Shown: positions 12,191 to 24,954 of the stretch, piece by piece
Layout of the letters: the number at the start of each line of letters is the position of its first letter
Position numbering within the stretch: position 1 is the first letter of the stretch
Assembly (NCBI GenBank): GCA_035610365.1
Contig: CM069436.1
Coordinates: 8,546,937 to 8,610,936, forward strand
Source of the DNA: Aquatica leii
Lineage: Eukaryota > Arthropoda > Insecta > Coleoptera > Lampyridae
Length of the DNA stretch: 64,000 nt
Direction: 5' to 3'
Made by a program: the position numbers and the translations under genes
The notes under the pieces: model-generated
Databases searched by the model: none
Told to the model about the DNA's origin: nothing
The model's input: only the letters and a program-made list of their open reading frames with translations

Positions 12191-15100
12191 ATTGAAAAAA
12201 CCAAGAACATAATGTAGTATATTCTTAAAAAAAAAGGTTACTGGCTTAGTAAACTAAAAATTTTTTTTTATCTATGCAGTCGTCACATTTATTAGTTTTA
12301 GCTGAGCCAACACTACATATAACATGATTTTAGGATATGCGCGATATGCATCTTATCCAAAATTTGTTTTTACCAACCTCTTGATACATTATGTATTAAT
12401 TTCAGAATATAGATAAATATAGAATTTGAACAATAATATTTTTAGTCGCATTTTTTTCTGAATATTTTTTTTGTGTTTTGGTTGATAGTTTTTGTAGGAG
12501 TAACCGGTGAGACGTGTGCGGGGATATTAACAATATGACTGTCTTGTTTTGTCAGCAATGTTTATAAATCTCCAAAGAAATATGATCAAAAATAAGAATA
12601 GGATGTCCTGAAGTAGTCTTTAACTAATTTACAAAAAGGTCTATTATTTGAGCAATGATATATTACGCCAAATGACTAAGTTTTTTTTGGGAAATTCCCG
12701 CACTTTCAGTTTGTTGTGGATTGACTCTTCATTCTTCAATGACTTTCTAAATTTGAAACAAAAATACTAACAACAGTTTTTTCTCCAAATTGATACAATT
12801 AACCGTTCTCGGCTTAAAACTTTTAGAGGACGCGTCTTTAGATGTTTGATCAAGGCGAGAAGATGAAAAATACAGAACTTTTAAACACCGGTAAAGGCAA
12901 TCTTCTTGCAGGAAAAAGAATGGGACCTACAGCTTACTGTGTTTTTTAAGACTTGAGTTACAATTGACTATTACACGGAATTAAATAATTAAGAGATTTT
13001 CTTATACTACTGCCACAGATAAAGTATTTAAAAACGTCTCAGTCGAAAAAGGCAAAAGAAATCAAACGTTTCCACTACCCATTTCCCGAGCTTGTGAAAT
13101 GAAGGAATAAAGACTACTGTCAGAGCAAAATTGATTATTACATCCTGAGCTTTATTTACACTCGAAGAAAAAGGCGTTTTGTAAATTGAAACATTCTTCC
13201 ACCAAACAATAAAATTCTAAGATAAAATAAATTCTTCGGAATTTATTTTCTTTTTAACCAACGTAATACGTTTTTTAAGCTGTTTTTCCATCTCCCCCAG
13301 TTAATTCTAATTCATACGGCGAAATCGGCTTTGTTCTTAATTTTCGTTTCATTCGTTTTACACGTCTTCTTTTTTATAAAAATTAATATCCAATTAAGTA
13401 GGTAATTTGAATATGCCATACAATAATCTACAAATATTGAAAAGCGCCAGAACCGACATCAATATTTATGTCTTTTTTTCTCGCCCGAGGAAAAATTAAA
13501 TTGAAGAAATATTAATTACGCAATTTATTTGTTACACTAATTTGGCTTGTTCATTATATAATAATTTATAGAGAGTATTTAGCAGAGAAATTAATGTTGT
13601 GGAATGGCTATAGGCTGAAATTTATGGATCCGGGAAAATCTCATTAAGAATGAAGTTGTTGGGTTTGTTTGGGGGAGGGGGTTTGTTAAGGGCGGCAGAT
13701 CCTGACTCTCAGGGGAAGGTTGCATTAATACGACATTCTTGTTGGGATTATCATTTATGATCAATACATCATATTCGCCAGTATTTTTTTTTATTGTCTT
13801 TGATCTTTTCCTTCCAATTTATAGACGCAGCGAATTTGGCGCTTGTCTAATCCTAATTGCGTGTATTAAACACCTAATAGTAATTCAGTTGCCGTTGGGA
13901 TCCGAAAATGTAAATGTTTAGATTTTTTTTAAAAGTAATTGTTTACTAAATACATTGTGTTATTCGTAATGTTAAATTTGCGCATTAAAGAAGAGCCGTG
14001 TATAGGAATCGTCGTTAATTAGACGCGGAAATTTACGATGCTGTAAATTTTTCAGTAGCGTCGTACACTGTTATACCTTTACCACCAACATAAAGATCTC
14101 GAGCATCAATTTGTGTCAAGATGCAAATTTTATTGAACCTTCCGGCTATTTAACTACCATTGAAATTAATTTTATTAATGCATTTAACTTCTAACTTATT
14201 ATTATTTAATTAAATTTACAAAATAAAAGTTTCGTTGGTAGTTTTCGTAGAAAAAAAAGTATTTTGAAACTGCTTGAGAATTCATGAAATATACGTGACA
14301 TTTGATATTAGAAATCTTTTCAAACTTAAATTCGATTGAACTTTCCAACTACTGAATATCGAAATTGAAGTTCAAATTGAATTGAAAGTTTTGCAACACA
14401 AATTTTAAATTATGTGACCTTTATTATTTCTTTTTTTACTTACTAACCAAGAAACGACGAAGACGACGACGAAAAAAAATTGTAAAACTTCATTTTCAAC
14501 TTATTCAAAAATCAAATCTATTTTGTTAAATTTTATATTTGATTTCTAAAGAGTAATCGAATTTTTTTGTGACTTTAAAAATTATTCTTTTTTTTTCTGG
14601 AACGAAGGAAAATTTATTACTGGTAATTTTGTAGCTTTAATGCAAAATAGTTGTTAAGAACCATTTCCGTTCACAATTTTCTACGTTGTTTTAAGGTTAT
14701 TATCTAAAGTGGATAATTATTTGAAAAAAATATTCGACACTTAGTAGTAAATTGTATATTGCATATCCATCTGAGATCGTAATTACAGTATTTTAACGCT
14801 TTGTATTTGAATTGTTGAACGTTACGCAACGGATATTTTTATTACAGTTTTATTGGTCAATTTAAGCACAATTTTCTTAATTTTGTTTTTAGCGCATTAT
14901 TATTATGATTTCTTGATACATATTTTGTTACTAAAATTAGTATTAACGACAACGTACAAAATCTTTATTACAAATCCGATAACTTAGATGTGTTTAAGGA
15001 AACGATCGATTTGTAATTATAACGTGTTAAAAATAGAATGAACATTTCGATAAAGCTGAAAAGCCTTCAACAACTTTTCAGCGACTTTACGATAGAGGAA

Positions 15101-16590
15101 AACACTCATATAAAAGGATTTATGGCAGGAAAATACCGCCGATGTAATGTCTTTTAATTTAGGATGTCGACATTATTTTCTTTCCTAAAAGTTAGTAAAA
15201 AAACATATTCTTCTTGAAAAATTTTTCCTATGGCTTAAAATGCGTGTTTAACAACATTTAAATTTGTGTAATTACATCGTCACTATAATTTCGAAACTTT
15301 TTCCATCAAACTTTTTATGCTCGAAAAGAAAAACTTTCTTGGGCGTATTTACATTTTGGGAAAATAAATTTTGTGTTAATATCTAAACGAAGTTAGTTTT
15401 TTTCTTAGTTTCACAACAATGAATTTTTTGCGACCGGCAATTATTTTTTATGTGTTTTGAGTACTATGATTATGTATGTAATCACCACTTGTAACCTTAC
15501 AATAGAGAAAGGAATTTAAATCACTGCTTGGACGGTTTTGAAAATTAACTTAATTGGTAGGAGGGTACAATGTTTGTATGTAAAGAAATGAAACTGATTG
15601 GTACTTCGATTCATAAAACAGGAAATTCTACTATTATTAAGTTTTAAATTAAGTGTGGGGTATTAACAATTATTTTAATTATAAACAACATTCAAATTTA
15701 ATCGAAAGAGAAAAAAAAACAAAATGTATGTGGTCACCACCCGCAGCTTTTTTAATAAGATCAAAACTTTGAAGGGGGAGACCTTTACCCTCATGGTTGC
15801 TATCGAGAAAATGAAATCTATTTAATCGCTTTTTTAATGGGTTATTTTATGACCACTTATTAAAGAAAACTTTTAGAAATTTAAAAACGCCGAAACTTTT
15901 TTCTTAATTTAAAACAAGGTCTTTTTTTCGTATCTTTGCAGTTTTAGTAAATATAAATTTTGCATCTATTTAATAGTATGCATGCATGTATTAGCAATAA
16001 CGATTCTTAGTCACAATTATAATAACTCCGAAGAACTTAAAAGTATCTATGGATACATTTTAGTCATTTTAACATTTTTTTTAAACACTCCTCAACGAAC
16101 ACTCTTAGCCAATCCGTTTTTCTTTCAATTTGATGTAAATATTTTTTTCTAAAAATGTAAACTTATTATAAAAAGTATTATTAAGATATCTATTAGGTAC
16201 CTACCCTATACAAAAGTGAGAATGAAAGGAATTCTTAACCCTCTGTCGGACGAAGACATTGCAGCTTGCATATTTGGAGTGGTGAATATTATTGAAGCAA
16301 AAACTATAAGTTACGGTATTTATATCATTAGCGATCAGGTAATTAACGGACTTTCACTTTCCGTTACCGCTTGGCTGACTTTGTTATTACTCGGACTAAG
16401 AGTTTGTGTCTTTTCCAAGAAGGTTGATCTTTGTCTTAACGGGTGTAGTAGTACTGGTAGTCAATACTTGCTGAGTTTTAAACCGTCTTCCCGGTTTAGA
16501 TAATATGGATGTTTTTCTATTTCCAGAGTTTTACAGATTATTCTTGAAAATGAGTTCTAGCCAACACTGGTCAAAGTTTAGTATGTGTGC
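12191..16590. other. AT-rich DNA without recognisable gene
   Basis: No supported gene. An open frame at 16216-16503 (95 codons, two hydrophobic stretches) has no recognisable family and no splice context, so I do not call it. The segment 15985-16060 resembles 18950-19025 (shared blocks around TTAGT.ACAATTAT and GGATACATTTTA/GCATACATTTTA), so both are probably pieces of one old interspersed repeat. Confidence 0.45.
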
Positions 16591-16596
16591 TTAGTT

Positions 16597-16920
16597 TTAC
16601 ATGTGTTCTGCCACTGCTGATTTCGTAACTCTGCGGTGTTTGCAGTCAGCCATATGTTTTTTTATTCCAACTTCAGCTTGATCAGATGAACAAAGAATTT
16701 TGTAAATTCCGACATGTTTTAAAACTTCTTGTTTGTCTTTAGCAGATATCAACCAATTGTTTAGGGTATCCTTAGTCGTGAAGAGAGTTTTGACAATATG
16801 TTTCTTTAGCACTCTGTTTATTTTGTCTGTCGAACATATATATATATGACATTTGAAAACCCAAACAAACCATTCTTTTCTGGTATTTTCTTCGTGGTTA
16901 CAATTTTTTTTTCTTTTCAA
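16597..16920 (-). pseudogene. Penelope-like element fragment (linker to GIY-YIG start)
   Basis: The minus-strand frame of 107 codons resembles the part of Penelope-like polyproteins between the reverse transcriptase and the GIY-YIG endonuclease. It has a stretch around INRVLKKHIVKTLFTTKDTL, then GIYKILCSSDQ (the position of the first GIY half-motif), then KKHMADCKHRRVTKSAVAEHM, which matches the KEH...SAVAEH block after the second half-motif. The YIGQTGR segment between them is deleted or mutated, so the endonuclease cannot be functional. No reverse transcriptase lies upstream on this strand, so this is a 5'-truncated, decayed copy. Family assignment rests on motif order recognised by eye. 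Confidence 0.7.
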
Positions 16921-17985
16921 TAGTCAAATCGCAAGAACCGCATCAAAAACTTAAACAAGTCTGGAAAACTCTATATCGTGTCCATCCGCTGACCAAAGCT
17001 CTTCTAATGAACCCGTACAATAATTACACTAAAGCCTTTATTTCAGCATCTCTTTCACTGTTAAATCTATGAGATATAGATTCTATCTTTTGATTGGTTT
17101 ACGCAACAATTAAATCCAGTATATTATCAGTTATAAAATAATCTCCAGCTTCAATCGGGGGTTGAAAAACAGCTCACTTCTTCGTCTTCGTCATTGAGAG
17201 ACTCAGTTGATTCTTTAGATTCTGGTTTCAACTTTGTCTTTATCTTCTTGGTCTGATTCCGAGAATTCATATTTTTTAACGTGGTCATCTAGCATGTTAT
17301 TGAATATTTTAGCATCTTTGGGGTCATTTGTATTATAAAATTGACGAATCAATCTGGAATGGGAAATGTTATACACTATCGAGCGCATGTATCCCACAGA
17401 TCAAAATGCATTAAACCGGTCGATAATTTTCTTCAATTTGGAACGTATTTGGGCGCATGGGTCTGACGGATTACTGTTTGTATCACTGTCGCATTGCTAA
17501 CTCGAGGAACTCACATTATGCATTTGGAAAGGGTAGCATATCTAAAGCGGCAACCACTTGGCGCGATTTTCAACTAATTCTAAAAATGTTGAAGTTATGT
17601 CTCTCAGATCAATTGTGCCCGACGGAGGATTAAATGGTAATTATTGTTTAGATAACAGGCAATAATTCAAAAATTGCTTTATAACAATTATAAAGGATTT
17701 GTGGATTTTATTTATAAATAATGTATTCCAATACTTTAAAACTAACTTTGATTACTAAAGTGTTATTGTTTTATTGTAAGGTGTTTAATGACTTAAATAG
17801 TTGCACTTTCTATTTCCTGTGTTCTTAATATACAGAATTCTATTTGAAAATGTTAAACTTTGCTAATGACTTCTCGGCAGGTATAGAAACATAATACAAC
17901 ACACCGAATGAATCAAACTTAAAAGGGATATACTCAAACAGTGTAAAATAGCATCGGGAAATCTTCCTGTTCTATGTTTTTTTTT
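16921..17985. other. Unassigned DNA, possible old element remains
   Basis: A 60-codon minus-strand frame (17215-17397) has an acidic, Ser-rich end like the N-terminal part of some transposases, but nothing allows a family call. I see no host exon. Confidence 0.3.
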
Positions 17986-17989
17986 TCAT

Positions 17990-18880
17990 TTGAGTGTACT
18001 TTATTTGATTCTTATGTTTGAAATTGTCTTGATGTGCTAGTACTTATTGGTTCTTTTTTGAAATACGGAACTGCCTGTATTTTATTTTTGAAGTTTTTTG
18101 ATGTTTACTTCCTTCTATTTGATTTGTTTTTTTTTTGTTTTGAGTTTTTTACTTTTACTGTTTTAATAGCTTTTCTTGTGCTTTTTTACCTACTAATTTG
18201 TTTTTTTCCCACTTGTCATTTTTCTATGTTCAATATTACGCATAACTTACATTTCCGTTTCATATCTCAAAATATGTTTTTTATATCCAAGATCTTTAAG
18301 TAAACTTTCTGGTTCGTTATCATATCAGAAAAAAAAACTCAAAAAAGTTATTTTGTCGGATTTTTGTTATGATGATTTGATTTATATTATTTCAAAATTG
18401 ATTAATACTAAGACTTTTTGAGGTTATCTAATTTTTTGGACTTTCTTCGATTTTTATTGTTTTTTCTTAACAGACCATACTTCATCGTTTTCTGTCCACA
18501 AATTTTTTTGGAATCATCTTTTTTAAATTTTTTGCATTATGCACTTTGTTTTATACTATATTTTTGTTTTTTTTAACACTTGTATATTTTTTTCTTTATA
18601 TTCTTGGACCAGAACCAATTTTTTAGTTTTTTGCTGTCTTATGGTTTTGTTTTCTATTTTTAAAATGTTTATTTTTGATGCTTTGGTTAGGTCTTAACAT
18701 TAGTCGATAAAGCTTTGATTATTTTTGTGCGGTTTTTAAATCAAAATGTGCTTGGGTTTTCAAATAATTACTAAATTTGTCTTAGCTCGCACAAAAAGTT
18801 GATAGAACAAATACTACTAAACTCACTAATTGCAGCGCGTTCTTTATGACCAAAACACATGTTCACTGTTAAGGAAGATA
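17990..18880 (-). repeat. Old interspersed repeat, copy 1 (non-LTR related)
   Basis: The T-rich segment starting near 18010 (TTGAAATTGTCTTGATGTGCTAGTACTT) parallels 19125-19330. Both contain matching blocks (GATGTTTACT, TTTTTACCTACT) in the same order. Both copies are followed by AAGGAAGATAACTGTTAGGG or a close variant. The second copy carries a reverse-transcriptase-like motif on the minus strand, so this copy probably derives from the same non-LTR element. It has no usable reading frame. Confidence 0.45.
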
Positions 18881-18883
18881 ACT

Positions 18884-18960
18884 GTTAGGGCGCGAACATA
18901 CCGAAGATGCATCGATAAGGCGGTTCAGGTCACGGTTTGGAATGCGATCGCGGTTCTTAG
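18884..18960 (+). repeat. Single terminal repeat of a MITE-like DNA element
   Basis: This ~75-bp block starts TTAGGGCGCGAACATACCGA and continues AGATGCATCGAT and GGTTCAGGTCACGGTTT. It is nearly identical to the left terminal repeat of the element at 19583-20056. No matching inverted end is seen downstream, so it is a solo or broken end. Confidence 0.6.
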
Positions 18961-19069
18961 TTACAATTATATTGATTGGGATGAACTCAAAAATATCTAC
19001 GCATACATTTTAAATAAAGTTTTTAATCTATACTCTAGTTAACACTTGTCCAAATCTTGATTTTTTTGA

Positions 19070-19575
19070 GTTTTTGATCTGTTGCCATTTATTCTGACAT
19101 ATTAAAATTAAAAATGTACTATATACTTAAGTTTGAAATGGTATTGGTGTACTAGCACTTTCTTCTTGGTTCTCGTTATAAATAAAGAACTAGATGTGTT
19201 TTACTTTTTGTTCCTGAAACTTTTTTTGATGTTTACTCTTTTTTAATAAGTTTGTGCTTTTTTACCTACTTCGTTTTTTTCACTGATCATTCTTTTGTGT
19301 TCTGTTTTTATACTTTTCTTTTATCGTCGACTAGAATACTCTGATTTTCTCTTACATTGCTTGTTTTATTGGTCTATGTTCCTCTTTAGTTAATTGATTT
19401 TTCCTGCATTTTATTAATTTCGTTGTTATGCCGACTATTCCTGGAGCTTTGCTATTATTTATTTGTTATATGGTTGTTTTATATGCACCTTTTTGTAACT
19501 TGGATTTTTCAATCTCTGTCGATCCTTTTATTCTATAAATTCGTTGTTTGTTTTGAGTTCCTTGTTAAGGAAAGT
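19070..19575 (-). pseudogene. Non-LTR retrotransposon fragment (RT fingers motif)
   Basis: On the minus strand around 19450-19500 the translation gives NNSKAPGIVGITTKLIKC. This corresponds to the conserved reverse-transcriptase motif N-K-A-P-G-x-D-G-I-x-x-E-L-I-K of RTE/CR1-type non-LTR elements. The Asp of that motif is changed and stops interrupt the frame on both sides. The rest of the interval parallels 18010-18330. It is a short decayed fragment with no endonuclease or catalytic YxDD motif. Confidence 0.5.
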
Positions 19576-19582
19576 AACTATT

Positions 19583-20056
19583 AGGGCGCGAACATACCGA
19601 AGATGCATCGATGAGGTGATTGTCTTCGCGGTTCAGGTCACGGTTTATATCGCGATTGCGATTTAAATCGATGTTTTATTTTAAAGTTCAGTATGTATTT
19701 TGATATTGCAATTGTTTTCAATTTGTTTGTGTATTTAAACTAAAATTTCAAAGTTTTATGTTGTGTCGCAAGGCGAAAAATAAATTTTAAGAAATAGATT
19801 TATAGGATTAATTCAATTTCAAATCAATGTCGTAAAATATGTTTAAATAAGTAAATTTCACGTGGTTTGAAGTAGATGTCGATGTCTCATAAAGCTAAAC
19901 CGCACTCATCTACGTAAACCGCAAGGATAAACATCTTTGGTATGCACGGTTGCATACGAAAATAAAAGTTTGTTTTACATAGATTTAAGATCTATGTAGC
20001 GACCGCGACTTAAACCGCGCTGATCGATGCATTTTTGGTATATTTGCATGCTCATC
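19583..20056. mobile_element. Non-autonomous DNA element with ~70-bp terminal inverted repeats
   Basis: The left end (GGGCGCGAACATACCGA, then GATGCATCGAT, then CGCGGTT..GGTTTA) is matched in reverse complement at the right end, which reads AAACCGCGCTGATCGATGC, then GGTATATTTGCATGCTC. A second partial right end lies at about 19900-19965 (AAACCGCAAGG...CATCTTTGGTATGC), suggesting nested or rearranged copies. The interior has no transposase frame, so this is a MITE-like element. I could not assign a superfamily because the target-site duplication is unclear. Confidence 0.6.
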
Positions 20057-22185
20057 TTTCTGTCAAGAACAATATTTTTTAATGTTTCAAAACAATTGAA
20101 ATTGAAATACTGTTTTTATGGTTATAAGAAAAAAATCCTCTTAAGTAAAGCGATTTTTGTTGGCGGTGAACCGTGTTGACGATTAAATGTGTCGTGAGTG
20201 AATGCGCCGGCGATTAACTACGTCGGCGGTGAATTGACTACGACGAAAGGATCCGACAGTGATCTGTAGACGGTGAAACTTCCTAGACCCCTACAGATTC
20301 ACTTTTATCACAGACGCAATTTTCTCATTGATATTCTTATCGCAAAAACTGATTTGATATTTTCTTCTCAACAAAGGCATTTCGACTATATTTTTAAGAT
20401 CGAACTTTCTCCATTCATCTAACAAACAATGAGAGATTTTATTTCACGTTTTTATATTTTTATAGTGGAGACATACGTGGTCTATTTCTAATAAACTATT
20501 ATTTGTATTAGTGTATGTTGAAATCGATTTTTCTATTAACACCTGGTATAAATTTCTAGAACCTTAAGAACACGTAACTAATAATTAAAGCTCGGATAAT
20601 AATCCCAAGGGATTCAAATTTGCCGTGATGCTTTAAGAACTTTCGCAAAGTTTATAGAAATTAAAGTAATAGAATGGAGTGGTTAATTTAGTTTTGAATC
20701 AAAGTAAATGTAATTTATTTGAAAGATAACCATTTTTGGTGAAGAAAAAAATATTTTTGCTCGTAATAAAACCACGATATCGATCTGTGTACGAACTTTG
20801 CGTGGCTTCATTTATTAATCCCAAACCGTACCTAAAGCTTCTTGTTTACTTTCTTAAGACACGATTCAACAAATTTCACGTTTTAGTCACAATTTAAACA
20901 ATGTATATCGTCGTGTTGGTGGTGGTACGATTGTTGAATTCCGAAATTAGAACTTTTCTTTCTCGAAAATCTTGTTGGTAAATATTTTACGACATTTTAC
21001 AACAAAACACGACATACCCTAAACTGTATTAATTACTCTCATTTATGTTTATCGCGTCATCCGCTTACATAACAAACTTCAAAATGTGAGTTTCCGTTTT
21101 TGACTTTTCTCTTACATATTAATTGTGTTTGTTTTAACAACGTTTTAATAACATATTTACTCAAACTTTAATTACCATTTTCCGTTGTTTTATTTAGTCA
21201 AACACTTATTTATTTAAACCAATTAACATTAATAAAAACAGAAGACCATTATCTAAATTAGAAATTCATCGACTAAAAAAACAAGAAGAAAATTTTTCCC
21301 GTTTTTTTATATTATAAAACGTAAGCGTAAAAGCTTTTTCCTATATTTACAGTATTTTATTAAAGTTATAATATTTGCGACTAAATTCTAACTTTGAAAA
21401 TAAATTTAATTTAGCTGCTTTTACTTTGAAATGGAAAATTTATTTGATTTTGTTTTATCTCTGAAATATTCGAGGAAACTTCGTTAATGTACTTAAGTAA
21501 ACAGAATTAATTAACGTTTCAATTAATTCATTGTTTGAAGTATTTTAATGAATTACTTTTTGTAAAAATATATTTTTAACGTAAACGCGAAATGTAAATT
21601 TCAAAACCCGCTTGGCCTCGTCGCACATTGTGTTTTTTCGTTTTAATTTTTTTCGCATTTTTGGTTGATTTTAATTAATATTAATAAATTTGTTAATTAT
21701 AAAATAACTTTATTTAATTTTTTCCTTCTTTTGCAAGTTACAACAAACGTTTTGTCTTTTTTTATTCACATTCGTAATGCGTCATAAACACCGGTTATTT
21801 TAGAAATTATTTGCATTATGTTTGGTATATTAAAGGAAATGTATGATAAAGTAACGCAAATGATACTAATTTTATTGTTAGGTACAATATTAAAGAAAAA
21901 TAAATTAAATAATTATTAAAGAGAAAGAAGAGAATCATAAACTTATCAACTTGGAAAAACTAAAAGAGGACCTCGTATCGATTGTAAACATGTTTCACTA
22001 AGCAACTAAAATATTGTTAATGCAGTAAATCACACATTTAATCCTATAAACCTAAAAGATCTAAACTGAACAAAAAAAACACTGAATAGAAAAAAAGACA
22101 AAATCTAGTGAATGTGGATAACCAGCGCACTGTTTTTGGTATGTAGGGTATGGGCAGAACTAACAAACGAATTAAAAAAACTTGA
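20057..22185. other. AT-rich DNA; short CG-containing repetitive patch at 20155-20290
   Basis: Mostly featureless AT-rich sequence. The patch at 20155-20290 is richer in CG dinucleotides and repeats the words GGCGGTGAA, CGATTAA and ACTACG at irregular spacing, like a degenerate minisatellite. No gene is supported. Confidence 0.4.
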
Positions 22186-22189
22186 ATAA

Positions 22190-22790
22190 TCTTGTTCGGA
22201 TAACACAAGATAGCGTTATAACTCGCAATGAAAAGGTTTACACAACGCCTTAACAAACACAAGAATAAAAAAAAAGGATTTCAGGTGGAATGGCACTATT
22301 TCTTTTTAAAGTTATTTACAATTTCAATCATAAAATTGTAGAGGATTACACAACCACATCGTTTCGGACTCGATCTAGAACGACACAATGAGGTATTATT
22401 CTGATGTCTGTGTCGGCTAGATCTAGTCAACGTTAAGGCACAAAAACCAATAAGTTACAGAAAGGAAAGTTACATGAAGTTTGCATAAAAAAATTTCTTA
22501 ACTTGTTGACGATGATAGATGAATATATGTTGTCTACGTGTCGTAGGTAACAGTAGCCCTTACGAAGAGTGCTGCCCGTAAAGAAAGAAGCTTCTCTTAC
22601 TTCAACAAAAATCTCACATAAATTTTACAGCACAAACAAGAGGTATTACATATGCCTTCAAAGCGAAAAAGTTACAAGATCGCCACAACCGAGAGAACAT
22701 AGCGTTTGCAATTTAATTAAGCTCTCATAAAAAAAATGAATATTCAAAGCGGTTTGTTTTATTAGAAAGAAAGAAAAAAATAATTCAAAG
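22190..22790. repeat. Possible dispersed repeat shared with 31755-32290
   Basis: The stretch beginning ACAAGATAGCGTTATAACTC at 22206 parallels ACAAGATAGCGATCCTAACC near 31769, followed in both by CGCAA, AAAAGGT and ACAC words and later by a GATCTAGA word. The match is patchy and was judged by eye. I see no coding signal. Confidence 0.3.
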
Positions 22791-22814
22791 TACCTCTATT
22801 ATGTAAACCTAGTT

Positions 22815-23720
22815 TTTCAGAACTTATTCGGTTGTATGTGCTCGTATCTCATTAATGACAACTTCGATTTGACTTTTCAAGTCTTGGATAGTCTCTGGAT
22901 GGTTAGCGTAATACTTCCATAACGGCTCCCCGCAAAAAAGTGTAACTAATTCAAATCGCAGCTGTGTGGTGGTCACTTGACATCTCCCTTACAGCAGATT
23001 ATTTGATCCCCGCAGACAGTGTGTAAAGTTGTGTGGAAAGTTGCACCGTCATGTTGAAACCAATGTGTTTTTTCTTGAATTTTGGGTAACAGGAACTTGT
23101 TTATCATGGCTCGGTAACGCTTCCCATTGACTGCAAAGGCGGTTTTCGAAAAAAATGGATCAGCGATGTCGCCGGTTTAGAATCCACATCAAACAGCTAC
23201 TCCTTGTGGATGCATCGGCTTCTCCATGATTACGTGTGGATTTTTTGAGCACCAAATGTGCCAACTTTGTTTGTTGACATAGCCCTCAAGGTGAAAATGA
23301 GATTCATCGGAAAAGATTATTCGGTAAAAATGCTTATTTTTTTCCAATCGTTCAACAGCCCAATTAGCTTCAGTTGCTGCAGTCATTGAGATTTTTACGC
23401 TTTTATACAGAAGTCTTGTTGCAAGATTCTCATCACAGAACTGCGTCAAACATTTTTAGCAACGGTTAGAACGTTATCGACTGTACGCATTGTACATGCA
23501 CGTGCACGTGTTGGTTTATCCAGTAACGATCTGGTTTCACGAAATCGCGTCACAAATTTTTCCATAAATTGCTTTGAAGGCATTTCATTTCTACTGAATT
23601 CCCAACGTAAATTTATTACAGTTTGGGTAGAACTCTTGCCACTTTGAAAGTAAGTTTTCAATATTTCCCAATTTTGTTCAAGCATAAAACTACGAATGAC
23701 GTAAGTGAAATTACTCATAG
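22815..23720 (-). pseudogene. Mariner-like (IS630-Tc1-mariner) transposase pseudogene
   Basis: Reading the minus strand from about 23718, an N-terminal helix-turn-helix region is recognisable (ILKTYFQSGKSSTQTVINLR, then MPSKQFMEKFVTRFRETRSLL). The catalytic domain follows. The first Asp lies in IIFSDESHFHLEGYVNKQ near 23290-23340. The second lies in WFQHDGATFHTTLHT near 23030-23075. The third is in the region PPHSCDLN, followed by a stop, near 22965. C-terminal words (INEIRAHTTE, then a stop and VLKN) continue to about 22815. There is a frame change near 23447, a stop at about 23180 and several later stops, so no active enzyme can be made. Terminal inverted repeats were not identified. Confidence 0.85.
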
Positions 23721-23929
23721 TTGAAATTGCGAACACTAGATATGTATTTTTATGGAGAATACCGGAATTCTGGTTTCGCTGCGTAGATGACACATCCGTC
23801 ATCACGAAGTAGCCACTCTACATCAAGTTCTTCTAACAACCATCATTGCAACATCAGGTTTACTATGGAAGTGGAAATGATAGAAAGCTGCCGTTCTTAG
23901 GTCCACTTGTAAAACGTCCAAGCATTTGG

Positions 23930-24185
23930 TATTATCCTAAGGACTCTCATGCGCAGAATCGAGAAAATAACTGACATCATCAGCAAGTCGCAAGAAAAAC
24001 AACATGTCAAGTATTTGCTTCTGAAGAACGGCTATACACTTTGGGAAATTTACAAAAGGGAAAACGCCAAAAAATAGAGGAATCAGCAGTGTGAAATATA
24101 CATAGGACAGACAGGCCAAAGTATCCAATACAGAATCAGCATGAACGAAATCCCAGACTGGAACTACTGCAGTAGCTCAAAGTTC
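23930..24185 (+). pseudogene. Penelope-like element fragment (linker plus GIY-YIG)
   Basis: In the + frame the translation gives a helix-rich linker ending KYLLLKNGYTLWEIYKRE, matching the 'LxxNGYxxxEI' signature between the reverse transcriptase and endonuclease of Penelope elements. After one stop comes CEIYIGQTGQSIQYRI, the YIG half of a GIY-YIG endonuclease with the following Arg. The segment that normally lies between these two parts is missing, so the copy carries an internal deletion. Its divergence from the other Penelope copies in the window suggests a separate, older lineage. Confidence 0.7.
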
Positions 24186-24189
24186 ACAC

Positions 24190-24950
24190 CAAAGTAAAGT
24201 AACTAGGCCGCTTTAATTTTTGTACAATTGGTTATCTAGGTTCTTCCTTAACCATGTACAAGAAGAGATTAGAGCACCTATAAGTGACACAGATTGATTT
24301 AAAACATTGATATGTGTTGTAGTCGACAAGAAGACAAACAGTAAAGATCGGAAATCTTGTACGATTAATAGTTTTTGAGCTATTGGCACGGAGAACAAGT
24401 TAGAGTAAAGAGATGGACTGCAATTTTAGCGGCAAATACGGCAACAATGCGTATTGCCGTAGCCTAAATTCATACATCGGTAGAGCAACAGAGTAAAGAA
24501 ACACACTGACTCTCTTTTACGCGGAGGAGAGATCGGTCTACGGAGTATTTGCTACGCTGATTTTGTGTTGTTGCCAAATGTTTACACACGGAATATACCT
24601 TCTAGATGCGAATGGACTTTAGATGACTTACAACATGGTATAACTGCAGCTGTAGCTTAAGAAATGAGATGTGAGACAAATGGCGTTTGGTTTGACAAAG
24701 CGACTTAGGATAAAATTTTATGAAAGGAGGGTAGGCATAATTTCTAATCAAAATTTGAATAGGTAGTTTTTAGCCAAGCCCGAATCGAATGGCTGCAATT
24801 TTGTTTAAGGTGACGGCCTGACATTTGAGTTCGGAAATCTGAAACATATTTCTTGATTCAGCAGTCACTGCACAATAAACTCGATCATGTATTTTATGCC
24901 GATGAAACCCTTGTTACGTAAGTTCAACCATAACTTAGTGCAGCTCAAAA
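24190..24950. other. Unassigned DNA between repeats
   Basis: No supported gene. A few short minus-strand frames exist (for example 24213-24398) but show no family signature. Confidence 0.3.
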
Positions 24951-24954
24951 CACT

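Noticed and set aside
16216..16503. 95-codon + strand frame with hydrophobic stretches
   Set aside because: Unrecognised, no splice or promoter support, within the length expected by chance in this DNA.
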